From positions 1-30,500 of the IMG/VR virus record IMGVR_UViG_3300021197_001422: a stretch of 30,500 bases of DNA. One strand, given 5' to 3'. Source of the DNA: a virus. This document shows, piece by piece, positions 10,583-17,856 of this stretch. The notes beneath the pieces were generated by a model that saw only the letters and a list, made by a program, of their open reading frames with translations, did not search any database and had not been told where the DNA came from. Position numbers and translations under genes: made by a program. Every line of letters begins with the position of its first letter. Positions within the stretch are counted from its first letter, which is position 1.

Positions 10583-10607
10583 TTTAAATAAAGGAGTATC
10601 CTATAAC
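10579..10607 (+). promoter_or_regulatory. Promoter with AGGA-N3-TCCT dyad
   Basis: TTGATT 10579-10584, 17-base spacer, TATAAC 10602-10607. AGGA-GTA-TCCT at 10592-10602 overlaps the spacer and first -10 base. The leader AACAACGGAGGAAACATG of the 10629 gene is nearly identical to the leader of the minus-strand 9478 gene, so the two promoters look like copies. Confidence 0.7.
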
Positions 10608-10628
10608 AGTTATAACAACGGAGGAAAC

Positions 10629-10823
10629 ATGAACACAAATGACAGGATATCTAGATACTTCAAACACGAAGGCGGTCTAATGTTTGAGGATAATATAAAA
10701 ATTCCGCTCGGCATTGTATGGAGAGCGGCGTTAGTTATGGGGCTACAAAACAGGGAGAAGTTTTGGTTAGATATAATCAGAATGACGAAGCAAGATAAAA
10801 GGTTCAAGGCTAAGAATGTATAA
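10629..10823 (+). CDS. Small protein, unknown function
   Basis: 64 residues from ATG 10629, chosen for the GGAGG six bases upstream and the promoter at 10579; a GTG at 10569 lies before the promoter. Begins MNTNDRISRYFKHEGGLM and continues with a helical region around IPLGIVWRAALVMGLQNREKF. A ribbon-helix-helix or small helical regulator is conceivable, but not shown. Ends overlapping the next gene by 8 bases. Given its position under an operator-bearing promoter, a regulatory role is worth testing. Confidence 0.6.
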   Translation: MNTNDRISRYFKHEGGLMFEDNIKIPLGIVWRAALVMGLQNREKFWLDIIRMTKQDKRFKAKNV

Positions 10824-11022
10824 AACAATTCGACACCAATATTCAAAACGTAGATTTAGTAAAGTTCAGCGTGTAGGCATTTTCCCCAATGCCTACGCAA
10901 TTAGAGACTACAAGACTAAGAAGCTTCATCACATTGAATATATATCGCGAGGCCGTTGGAAGTTTTACGGCAAGCACTTCAATAAACTTGCCGACATAAA
11001 CTGGCGGCACGTATGTCAATAG
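10816..11022 (+). CDS. Small basic protein
   Basis: 68 residues with about 18 Lys/Arg and several His; starts MYKTIRHQYSKRRFSKVQRV. Motif-like parts IFPNAYAIRDYKTKKLHHIE and SRGRWKFYGKHFNKL suggest a beta-rich nucleic-acid-binding domain, without a family I can name. A 9-bp perfect inverted repeat (GTAGGCATT at 10873-10881 with AATGCCTAC at 10887-10895, 5-6 base loop) lies inside the gene. Last gene before the hairpin cluster. Confidence 0.6.
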   Translation: MYKTIRHQYSKRRFSKVQRVGIFPNAYAIRDYKTKKLHHIEYISRGRWKFYGKHFNKLADINWRHVCQ

Positions 11023-11028
11023 AATAAC

Positions 11029-11043
11029 TGTTCATAATGGGTC
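11029..11043 (+). repeat. 15-mer repeat, copy 5 (TGTTCATAATGGGTC)
   Basis: Two central bases differ from copy 1. Followed at once by GGCGCC, the first arm of the hairpin cluster. Confidence 0.6.
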
Positions 11044-11182
11044 GGCGCCCTGCGGGCGCCCGGCTTATTCGGCCCTTCGGGCCGGGCATATCTCGGCCCC
11101 TTCGGGGCCTCGAGGGGTCCCAAACCGATCCAGGAATTAAAACCTTTTTTTTAACGTCAATCACCCTTTTTGCAAAAGGGGT
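11044..11182 (+). other. Cluster of GC-rich hairpins upstream of the large terminase gene
   Basis: Hairpin 1: GGCGCCC-TGC-GGGCGCC (11044-11060). Hairpin 2: CGGCCC-TTC-GGGCCG (11070-11084). Hairpin 3: GGCCCC-TTC-GGGGCC (11095-11109), followed by the palindrome CCTCGAGG. Hairpins 2 and 3 close on C-UUCG-G, the extra-stable tetraloop. A fourth, ACCCTTTT-TGC-AAAAGGGG, lies at 11163-11181, after eight Ts (11145-11152). GGGGTCCCAA occurs twice (from 11114 and from 11178). Gene-free stretch 11023-11246; candidate packaging site, origin, or structured RNA/terminator block. Confidence 0.8.
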
Positions 11183-11188
11183 CCCAAT

Positions 11189-11198
11189 ACTGTACAGT
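11189..11198. repeat. Palindrome ACTGTACAGT
   Basis: Perfect 10-bp palindrome about 50 bases before the large terminase gene. Possible protein-binding site in the terL leader; no -35/-10 pair with normal spacing could be placed around it. Confidence 0.5.
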
Positions 11199-11246
11199 AT
11201 AGTGTAAGTTTTAGAGATAGACGTCCCTAAAATACTTTTTAAGTTT

Positions 11247-12728
11247 ATGAATATAGACCCAAAAAAATTGCAGAATTTTGAAAAGCTTCCGGCTGATGTA
11301 AGACGTGAGTTCAGTTTATTAATGAATCAGTGGGAGAATAAAAAATCGACTCAGAAAGTACAGTCAGATTTTATGTCTTTTGTAAAACACGTTTGGCCTG
11401 ATTTTATTGAGGGAAAGCATCACAAAAAAATTGCGGAAAAATTTAACCGAATCGCATCTGGTAAAATTAAAAGAGTTATTATCAATATGCCACCAAGACA
11501 TACAAAGTCTGAGTTTGCATCTTATCTATTACCTGCCTGGTTAGTGGGCCGTAATCCAAAATTAAAAATAATTCAATCAACACACAATACTGAATTAGCT
11601 GTAAGGTTTGGACGAAAGACCAAGAACCTAATGGACTCGCAAGAATACAAACAGGTTTTTGAAACAAGGCTCAAGGAAGATTCTCAAGCTGCAGGAAAAT
11701 GGGAAACAGAACAAGGTGGTGAATACTATGCTGCCGGTGTTGGATCTGCAATTACTGGGAGGGGTGCTGATCTATTAATTATTGATGACCCACATTCTGA
11801 ACAAGACGCATTAAACATGCAAGCATTAGAACGTGCGTACGAGTGGTATACTTCTGGACCTAGGCAACGTTTGCAGCCAGGTGGTACAATTGTTTTAGTT
11901 ATGACTCGTTGGCATCAAAAAGATTTAACTGGACAATTAATCAAATCACAAAAAGAACCTAAAGCTGATCAATGGGAGTTAATAGAATTTCCTGCTATCA
12001 TGCCATCAGGTAAACCATGCTGGCCAGAGTATTGGAAGCTAGAAGATTTACAAGCTGTTAAAGCAACATTACCTGGATCAAAATGGAATTCACAATACAT
12101 GCAAAATCCAACTTCGGAAGAAGGAGCACTGATCAAAAGAGAATGGTGGCAAGATTGGGATGCAGATGATCTTCCAGCATTAAGACATGTTATACAATCT
12201 TATGATACTGCATTTATGAAAAAATCTTCTGCCGATTTTTCTGCAATTACAACCTGGGGCGTGTTTCAAAAAGATGAAGATTCAGGTCCTTGTTTAATGT
12301 TGATTGATGCATGGAAAGGTCGAGTCGAGTTTCCAGAACTAAAGCGTATCGCATTAGAACAATACGGATATTGGCAACCTGAAACAGTTATCGTAGAATC
12401 TAAAGCATCAGGGCTACCCCTAACTTATGAGTTGAGAAAGCAGGGAATACCTGTTATAAATTTCTCACCATCAAAGGGAAATGACAAGCATACTCGTGTC
12501 AACTCAGTTTCCCCATTGTTTGAAAGTGGTAAAATCTGGGCACCTACTCATATGGAGTTTGCTCAAGATGTTATCGAAGAGTGTGCTGCTTTCCCTTATG
12601 GTGATCACGATGACTTGGTCGATAGTATGACACAAGCTGTGATGAGGTTTAGACAAGGTGGTTTGATAGAGCATCCTGAAGATTACAAAGAGGATCAAGG
12701 ACCACGAAAAGCAAAGAAGTTTTATTAA
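11247..12728 (+). CDS. terL: Terminase large subunit
   Basis: 493 residues, the DNA-packaging motor ATPase and nuclease. ATPase: Walker A-like MPPRHTKSE (81-89; the usual GKS is TKS here), Walker B LLIIDDPH (176-183), coupling motif VLVMTRWHQKDLTG (216-229). Nuclease (RNase H-like): SYDTAF with D320, VIVESKASG with E384, GDHDDLVDS with D455/D456 and D459. The length and motif set fit the phage terminase group with this fused C-terminal domain. ATG 11247 has no clear ribosome site. The C-terminus reads MRFRQGGLIEHPEDYKED, including a GG motif shared with neighbours. Starts the late gene block; terS is far away and inverted. Confidence 0.95.
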   Translation: MNIDPKKLQNFEKLPADVRREFSLLMNQWENKKSTQKVQSDFMSFVKHVWPDFIEGKHHKKIAEKFNRIASGKIKRVIINMPPRHTKSEFASYLLPAWLVGRNPKLKIIQSTHNTELAVRFGRKTKNLMDSQEYKQVFETRLKEDSQAAGKWETEQGGEYYAAGVGSAITGRGADLLIIDDPHSEQDALNMQALERAYEWYTSGPRQRLQPGGTIVLVMTRWHQKDLTGQLIKSQKEPKADQWELIEFPAIMPSGKPCWPEYWKLEDLQAVKATLPGSKWNSQYMQNPTSEEGALIKREWWQDWDADDLPALRHVIQSYDTAFMKKSSADFSAITTWGVFQKDEDSGPCLMLIDAWKGRVEFPELKRIALEQYGYWQPETVIVESKASGLPLTYELRKQGIPVINFSPSKGNDKHTRVNSVSPLFESGKIWAPTHMEFAQDVIEECAAFPYGDHDDLVDSMTQAVMRFRQGGLIEHPEDYKEDQGPRKAKKFY

Positions 12729-12729
12729 T

Positions 12730-13314
12730 ATGGAAAATAGTTACGAACAACTTATAGACGATTACAAAAACGGTATTTTAGTAGAAGCCGGAGAAAGTTT
12801 AACAGATTACATCAGTAGAATGGGTGGAGTAAATTATCCTGATAAAAAAGCTAATGGTGGAGTTATAACTGCATTAAGAATTGGTTTAGCTAACGGATCT
12901 TTAGATCCAGATGAATTAGCAGCTTTAAAAGAAGAAGTTAAACAAAACCCTACGATGGTTAATGAAATTACAGATATAGAATTTGGTGTTAATAAACCAG
13001 GTCCAGCTACAGATCAAGGACCTTATATAAAATTTGATAAGAAAAAAGAAGAGGAGGATATGCAAAAAGAATTAGAAGGCGAAAGTAAAATTGATTTAGG
13101 TTATACTAAACCATCTGGAGAAGAAAATGTCCCTTCGCAAAGAATTATAGATATGCAGATAAAAGCAATTGAGAGAATGATTGATGAGGGAGAAGATAAC
13201 GTAGAAAAAATCATATTCACTACCGGAGCTAGACCAGGTCTAGTAGATCTTATAATAAAACGAAAAGCTCAAAGTAAAGCTAATGGCGGCGTAGCTGGAA
13301 TATTGAAGGTATAA
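12730..13314 (+). CDS. Acidic protein next to terminase, unknown function
   Basis: 194 residues, starting one base after the TerL stop. Acidic and helical, with DDYKNGILVEAGESLTDYI at the start and KKKEEEDMQKELEGES in the middle. It carries two copies of an ANGGV motif (KKANGGVITAL near residue 41 and SKANGGVAGIL at the end), resembling GG motifs in the small proteins at 16540-17856. No family recognised; because it sits between TerL and portal, a packaging or head-assembly accessory is likely by position. Confidence 0.65.
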   Translation: MENSYEQLIDDYKNGILVEAGESLTDYISRMGGVNYPDKKANGGVITALRIGLANGSLDPDELAALKEEVKQNPTMVNEITDIEFGVNKPGPATDQGPYIKFDKKKEEEDMQKELEGESKIDLGYTKPSGEENVPSQRIIDMQIKAIERMIDEGEDNVEKIIFTTGARPGLVDLIIKRKAQSKANGGVAGILKV

Positions 13315-13469
13315 TGAAATACCCTAAAACAAATCTGTTGCCTCCAAAATCAGGCCCTAATCCTCAAGGCTTGAATATATCCTATAATACTGTTAAAGAG
13401 GTAAAGGAGAAAATATATAATGGCGGACAACGTAGACAAATCATTACCAAACACAAGAAGCGAAGTTAA
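13314..13469 (+). CDS. Small proline/glycine-rich protein overlapping portal start
   Basis: 51 residues starting MKYPKTNLLPPKSGPNPQGL, stop TAA at 13467-13469. The PPKSGPNPQGLNI block is distinctive and I believe recurs next to portal genes in marine phages. It contains another GG motif (IYNGGQRR) and a basic tail. It is linked by TAATG to the previous gene and overlaps the portal gene by 50 bases, whose ribosome site AAAGGAG lies inside it. Function unknown. Confidence 0.55.
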   Translation: MKYPKTNLLPPKSGPNPQGLNISYNTVKEVKEKIYNGGQRRQIITKHKKRS

Positions 13470-15906
13470 AATACCATCTCAAGAGGAGATTACAGAAAAA
13501 GTACAAGAGAAAGTTACTGAAGAAGTAACAGCTCCTGATGGTGTTGAAACGATTCAAAACGAAGATGGATCAGTAGATGTAAACTTTGATCCTAGAGCCG
13601 TTGCTCCTGAAGAAGGTGACGAGCACTATTCTAATTTAGCTGAGTTCCTTGGTGATGAGATTCTTGATCCATTAGGCACACAACTACAAACAAATTTTGA
13701 AGAGTATAAAGAATCTAGAAGAGACTGGGAAAGAACTTATACATCAGGATTAGATTTATTAGGATTTAAATACGAAGACAAAACAGAACCTTTTCAAAAC
13801 GCTAGTGGTGCTACGCATCCAGTTTTAGCAGAAGCGGTTACACAATTTCAAGCTTTGGCTTATAAAGAATTACTCCCGGCCGAAGGACCAGTAAGAACAG
13901 CGGTCGTTGGAAAAGTTACTCCAGAAAAAACTCAACAAGCAGAGAGAGTCAAAGATTACATGAATTACGAACTTATGGAAAAGATGCCAGAGTACGAACC
14001 TGACTTTGATCAATTATTATTTTATTTACCTTTAGCGGGTTCAGCATTTAAGAAAACGTATTACGATGAATTAATGAATCGTGCAGTTTCTAAATTTGTA
14101 CCGGCAGATGATCTGGTTGTTCCGTATACGGCTACCTCATTAGACGATGCGGAAGCAATCGTTCATGTTTTAAAAATGGACGAGAACACTTTGCGTAAAC
14201 AACAAGTAGCAGGTTTCTATAGAGATATCGATTTAGGAACACCGACTGATAATGCTACAACAACTTCAGATCTTAAAGCTAAAGAACGAGAACTAGAAGG
14301 AATTAGAAAAACAGCACAAGAAAATGTTTTTACGCTTTTAGAAATACATACGGATTTAGATTTAGAAGGATACGAAGATAAAGATGTGGATGGTAACCCA
14401 ACAGGGATTAAACTTCCGTACATTGTTACTTTAGAAGAAGCAACAAGATCTATTTTATCTATTAGAAGAAACTATGAAATTGGTGATCCTAATAAATCTA
14501 GAATAAAATATTTCACTCACTTTAAATTTTTACCTGGTCTTGGTTTCTATGGCCTAGGTTTAATTCACATGATTGGTGGACTATCAAGAACAGCAACACA
14601 AGCCTTACGACAACTATTAGACGCAGGAACTTTATCTAACTTACCTGCAGGGTTTAAACAAAGAGGAATTAGAATCAGAGATGATGCACAGTCAATTCAA
14701 CCTGGAGAGTTTAGAGATGTAGATGCTCCTGGTGGAAATATAAAAGATTCATTTATGATGCTTCCATTTAAGGAACCATCACAAACTTTGTTACAGCTTA
14801 TGGGCGTCGTAGTACAAGCAGGTCAAAGATTTGCTTCAATAGCAGACTTGCAAGTAGGAGAGGGTAATCAACAAGCAGCTGTGGGTACGACCGTAGCATT
14901 GCTAGAAAGAGGATCGAGAACAATGTCGGCGATCCATAAAAGATTATATGCTTCACTAAAAAGTGAATTTAGATTATTAGCTCGAGTCTATAAACTTTAC
15001 CTCCCACCAGAATACCCCTATGATGTTGTGGGTGGTTCGCGAACAGTTAAACAAGCTGACTTTGATGACCGAGTTGATATACTGCCAGTTGCAGATCCAA
15101 ATATATTTTCTCAAACACAGAGGATCTCTCTCGCACAAACGGAACTTCAGCTGGCAGTTTCCAATCCACAAGTCCATAACGTTTATCAAGCGTATAGAAA
15201 TATGTATGAAGCGTTAGGTGTAAAAGATATTGATTTGTTATTAAAAAAACCACAACCGCCAATGCCAAAAGATCCTGCATTAGAACATATTGATGCAATG
15301 GCAGGTAAACCTTTTCAAGCTTTCCCTGGTCAAGATCATAGAGCTCACATTACGGCGCATTTAAATTTCTTAGCTACTAACTTAGTACAAAATTCACCGA
15401 TGATGGTAGCAAGTATTGAGAAAAATATTATGGAACATATTTCATTAATGTCTCAAGAGCAGATTGAAATAGAATTTGCACAAGAATTACAAACAGTAGC
15501 TATGATGCAACAACAAATTCAGCAAAATCCGCAGCTTCAACCTCAGTTAATGAACATGATGCAAAAGATTGAGTCTAGAAAAGCTGTATTGATTGCTGAA
15601 ATGATGGCAGAATTTAAAAAAGAAGACTCAGAAATTAATGGTGGCTTAGGTGCTGACCCATTAACTAAGTTAAAAGCAAGAGAATTAGACTTGAGAGCAG
15701 CCGAAAATCAAAGAAGAGCTGAAGATGATGAAGAAAGAATCAATCTTGATCGTATGAAAGCTATGATGAACCAGGCTAACTTCCAACAGAAGCTAGATCA
15801 GACGGAAGATTTAGCTGAATTAAGAGCTGCAACAAGTTTAACGAAGCAGGAAATGTCTACCGCAGGCAAAAAATTTGATTTCGGTAGAAATTTCCCTAAA
15901 AAGTAG
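13420..15906 (+). CDS. Portal protein (P22-like)
   Basis: 828 residues. Twelve copies would form the head vertex ring for DNA entry and exit. Recognition rests on size, place after TerL, and the blocks DWERTYTSGLDLLGFKYE, HMIGGLSRTATQALRQLLDA, TLLQLMGVVVQAGQRFASIA, and VGTTVALLERGSRTMSAIHK, which fit the long portal type of P22-like podophages. N-terminal 50 residues are acidic and variable; the C-terminal 150 (from about EQIEIEFAQELQTVAMMQQQ) are helical and Gln/Met rich, like the barrel extension. Ribosome site AAAGGAG before ATG 13420. Longer than P22 gp1 (about 725 residues). Confidence 0.9.
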   Translation: MADNVDKSLPNTRSEVKIPSQEEITEKVQEKVTEEVTAPDGVETIQNEDGSVDVNFDPRAVAPEEGDEHYSNLAEFLGDEILDPLGTQLQTNFEEYKESRRDWERTYTSGLDLLGFKYEDKTEPFQNASGATHPVLAEAVTQFQALAYKELLPAEGPVRTAVVGKVTPEKTQQAERVKDYMNYELMEKMPEYEPDFDQLLFYLPLAGSAFKKTYYDELMNRAVSKFVPADDLVVPYTATSLDDAEAIVHVLKMDENTLRKQQVAGFYRDIDLGTPTDNATTTSDLKAKERELEGIRKTAQENVFTLLEIHTDLDLEGYEDKDVDGNPTGIKLPYIVTLEEATRSILSIRRNYEIGDPNKSRIKYFTHFKFLPGLGFYGLGLIHMIGGLSRTATQALRQLLDAGTLSNLPAGFKQRGIRIRDDAQSIQPGEFRDVDAPGGNIKDSFMMLPFKEPSQTLLQLMGVVVQAGQRFASIADLQVGEGNQQAAVGTTVALLERGSRTMSAIHKRLYASLKSEFRLLARVYKLYLPPEYPYDVVGGSRTVKQADFDDRVDILPVADPNIFSQTQRISLAQTELQLAVSNPQVHNVYQAYRNMYEALGVKDIDLLLKKPQPPMPKDPALEHIDAMAGKPFQAFPGQDHRAHITAHLNFLATNLVQNSPMMVASIEKNIMEHISLMSQEQIEIEFAQELQTVAMMQQQIQQNPQLQPQLMNMMQKIESRKAVLIAEMMAEFKKEDSEINGGLGADPLTKLKARELDLRAAENQRRAEDDEERINLDRMKAMMNQANFQQKLDQTEDLAELRAATSLTKQEMSTAGKKFDFGRNFPKK

Positions 15907-15934
15907 GTATAAACTATTTAATAAGGAGAAAACT

Positions 15935-16156
15935 ATGGTTAAAATAACTAAAGAGCTAGGAGTTGGTAAAGACGGCTACCAAACAGGTGGTGTTGAGTAT
16001 AAAGAAGAGGTTGGGAAAGTAGCAGTAGACCCAAGATCTAAAATTATTACCAACCAAGACGATCCTGTGAACAAAATCAACGAAGGAAATACAGTTGATG
16101 TTCGAGGTAGAAGAAGAATGCTAGCTGATAAGAAAAAAACAGCAACTTGGTATTAG
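15935..16156 (+). CDS. Small protein following portal
   Basis: 73 residues from ATG 15935, with AAGGAG eight bases upstream; an in-frame ATG at 15875 lies inside the portal gene without a ribosome site. Begins MVKITKELGVGKDGYQTGGV; Lys, Gly and Arg rich, with a TGGV motif like its neighbours and a basic end (RGRRRMLADKKKT). Late-block position suggests a minor virion or assembly protein. No family recognised. Confidence 0.6.
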   Translation: MVKITKELGVGKDGYQTGGVEYKEEVGKVAVDPRSKIITNQDDPVNKINEGNTVDVRGRRRMLADKKKTATWY

Positions 16157-16159
16157 TTT

Positions 16160-16543
16160 ATGTGGCTACAAGCGATTAAATTAGCCGCACAAGCTGGTTC
16201 TAAAATTTATGCTAACAGACAAAAAGCTAAAATGGCAATGTCTGAAGCACAATTATTGCATGCAGAAAAACAAGCTCGAGGTGAGGAAGCTTACCAAGGT
16301 AAATTGTTAGAAGCGAGACAATCAGATTGGAAGGACGAAGCCGTTCTTATAATATTGTCAACTCCGGTAGCGGTGTTGGCATGGGCAGTCGTATCAGACG
16401 ACCCGACAGCGATGGACAAGGTCAAAATGTTTTTTGACATGTTCTCGCAATTACCGTCATGGTTTACAAATTTGTGGATCCTTGTCGTGGCGAGTATTTA
16501 TGGTATCAAGGGAACACAAATTTTTAGAGGAGGTAAAAAATGA
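16160..16543 (+). CDS. Putative holin-like membrane protein
   Basis: 127 residues. A basic helical N-terminus (residues 1-55) is followed by DEAVLIILSTPVAVLAWAVV (first membrane helix, about 59-78), an amphipathic linker containing DKVKMFFDMFSQLPSWF, and LWILVVASIYGIKGTQIF (second helix, about 104-121). The layout with LPSWF before the last helix resembles the 3-TM holin/gene-transfer-release family as I remember it. Holins make pores for endolysin release. The separation from the M15 peptidase gene by 14 kb is not unusual. A virion membrane-interacting protein is the alternative. Confidence 0.55.
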   Translation: MWLQAIKLAAQAGSKIYANRQKAKMAMSEAQLLHAEKQARGEEAYQGKLLEARQSDWKDEAVLIILSTPVAVLAWAVVSDDPTAMDKVKMFFDMFSQLPSWFTNLWILVVASIYGIKGTQIFRGGKK

Positions 16544-16866
16544 GACAAAACGGAGTAAGATCAAATGTTAGATTTATGAAATCTGGCGGAAGAGCCATGA
16601 AAGCTGGCGGAGGATCAATGTCGACTGCAAGAAAAGATATGAAATCTGGTTATTACCAAGATGACATGGGCATGAGAGGTGGTGCTATGTACAAAAAAGG
16701 TGGTAAAGTTGGCAAGAAGAAACAAGGTTACAACGCTAGAAAAGATGAATCTATTGCTATGAGAATCAAAAAGAAAAGAACTAAGAAGCAATTAAAAGCT
16801 TCTAGAGATGATTCTTATGGAAGATCTGGATCTAAAGCTAAAAAATCTGGAAAAATAAATAAATAG
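16540..16866 (+). CDS. Lys/Gly-rich small protein with GG motifs
   Basis: 108 residues, extremely basic (about one third Lys/Arg). GG motifs: MKSGGRAMKAGGGSM, MRGGAMYKKGGKVGKK. The second half, GYNARKDESIAMRIKKKRTK, KQLKASRDDSYGRSG, looks like a conserved core known in phages as hypothetical. ATGA overlap with the holin-like gene; the stop TAG (16864-16866) abuts the GTG of the next gene. Probably binds DNA or RNA, perhaps packaged in the head; no motif defines it further. Confidence 0.65.
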   Translation: MRQNGVRSNVRFMKSGGRAMKAGGGSMSTARKDMKSGYYQDDMGMRGGAMYKKGGKVGKKKQGYNARKDESIAMRIKKKRTKKQLKASRDDSYGRSGSKAKKSGKINK

Positions 16867-17183
16867 TGGCTAAACTTTGTCCCTCAGGAAAAGCTGCAGC
16901 AAAACGTAAGTTTAAGGTATACCCTTCGGCTTATGCAAATATTTGGGCATCTAAATACTGTAAGGGCAAAGTTGGTCGAACTAAAAAAGCAAACGGAGGA
17001 TCTGCAATGGCTAAAAATGTACCAAGTAAATTTAAAGGCTTTAGTAAATTACCAGAAGGTGTACAAAACAAAATTTCTCCATCTCTAGCTAAAAAATATG
17101 AGAGTGGTGGAAGAGTTGTTGGTGGCGTAATGGGAAGAGGCCAAGGTAAAGTTATTAAGCATAAAAAAACACAAATAATTTAA
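16866..17183 (+). CDS. Basic small protein, SGKAAAKRKFKVYPSAYAN family
   Basis: 105 residues with GTG start at 16866. Residues 5-34, CPSGKAAAKRKFKVYPSAYA then NIWASKYCKGK, with C5 and C33, form a block I have seen in many cyanophage and marine-phage small proteins of unknown function. Then come GG motifs (KKANGGSAMAKN; YESGGRVVGGV) and a basic end. Likely a small virion-associated protein by its position among head genes; that is inference. Coupled to both neighbours by one-base overlaps. Confidence 0.65.
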   Translation: MAKLCPSGKAAAKRKFKVYPSAYANIWASKYCKGKVGRTKKANGGSAMAKNVPSKFKGFSKLPEGVQNKISPSLAKKYESGGRVVGGVMGRGQGKVIKHKKTQII

Positions 17184-17443
17184 TGGCAAAAAAAGGTCTT
17201 AAAGAATGGTTAGACGAGAAGTGGGTAGATATAGGAGCACCGAAGAAAGACGGGAAATATCAACCTTGCGGTCGTCAGAAGGGAAGCAAGCGGAAGTATC
17301 CAAAATGCGTGCCACTTGCAAAAGCCACACGAATGTCAAGCTCGCAAAAGGCGAGTGCTGTCAAACGAAAAAGACAAGTATCTAATACTGGACCTAAACC
17401 AACTAACGTAAAAACATTTGCAAGATTCGGAGGACTAGTATGA
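17183..17443 (+). CDS. DUF5872-like basic small protein
   Basis: 86 residues. The order LKEWLDEKWVDIGAPKKDGK, CGRQKGSKRKYPKCVPLAKA and TGPKPTNVKTFARFGG matches a small family I recall as DUF5872, found in phages and giant viruses, with no known function. Two cysteines (about C29 and C42) may bind metal. It is strongly basic. Ends in FARFGGLV, another GG motif, and overlaps the next ATG by ATGA-type coupling. Confidence 0.7.
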   Translation: MAKKGLKEWLDEKWVDIGAPKKDGKYQPCGRQKGSKRKYPKCVPLAKATRMSSSQKASAVKRKRQVSNTGPKPTNVKTFARFGGLV

Positions 17444-17856
17444 GAATGCCAAATTCAAAATATATTGGTTCATACATGAAGAGTGATTTTCAAACTCCAA
17501 AAGGAACTCTTAACGCACAAAATTCAAGTTATAAAAAATACTATGCTGGAATGGTAGACGCACCAGGATTTAAAGATGGTGGTCGAGCAAAAATGCCAGC
17601 TAGAAATAAAAAAAACTTTAGACCTACAAAGTCTGGAGCAGGTATGACTCAAGCCGGGGTCATGGCCTACAGAAGAAAAAATCCGGGTTCTAAACTAAAA
17701 ACAGCCGTGACGGGTAAAGTAAAACCAGGATCAAAAGCTGCAAATCGACGTAAGTCGTACTGTGCAAGAAGCGCAGGCCAAATGAAAAAATTTCCAAAGG
17801 CAGCAAAAGATCCTAATTCTAGACTACGTCAAGCTAGAAAAAGATGGAAATGCTAG
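17440..17856 (+). CDS. Basic small protein with ARSAGQMKKF-type domain (DUF6321-like)
   Basis: 138 residues. The C-terminal 80 residues contain KSGAGMTQAGVMAYRRKNPG, SKLKTAVTGKVKPGSKAANR, RKSYCARSAGQMKKFPKAAK, and DPNSRLRQARKRWKC, a well-kept block seen in many phage and some bacterial small proteins (DUF6321-like from memory). It resembles a zinc- or RNA-binding basic domain, with C104 and the terminal C138. The N-terminal part contains FKDGGRAKMPARN. No known function; its location among head genes suggests a virion or DNA-condensing role. Confidence 0.7.
   Translation: MRMPNSKYIGSYMKSDFQTPKGTLNAQNSSYKKYYAGMVDAPGFKDGGRAKMPARNKKNFRPTKSGAGMTQAGVMAYRRKNPGSKLKTAVTGKVKPGSKAANRRKSYCARSAGQMKKFPKAAKDPNSRLRQARKRWKC

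Noticed and set aside
10330-10638. Minus-strand 102-residue ORF across the control region
   Set aside because: It runs through the terminator and two plus-strand promoters, with no ribosome site and composition dictated by the hairpin and repeats.
10979-11164. Minus-strand 61-residue ORF over the hairpin cluster
   Set aside because: Arg/Pro/Gly-rich product is what GC-rich inverted repeats encode by chance; no ribosome site.
13380-13400. Promoter with TATAAT (tatcctataatactg) before the portal gene
   Set aside because: No -35 box at 16-18 bases (the nearest TTGAAT is only 6 bases away); the stretch is explained by the small gene 13314-13469.
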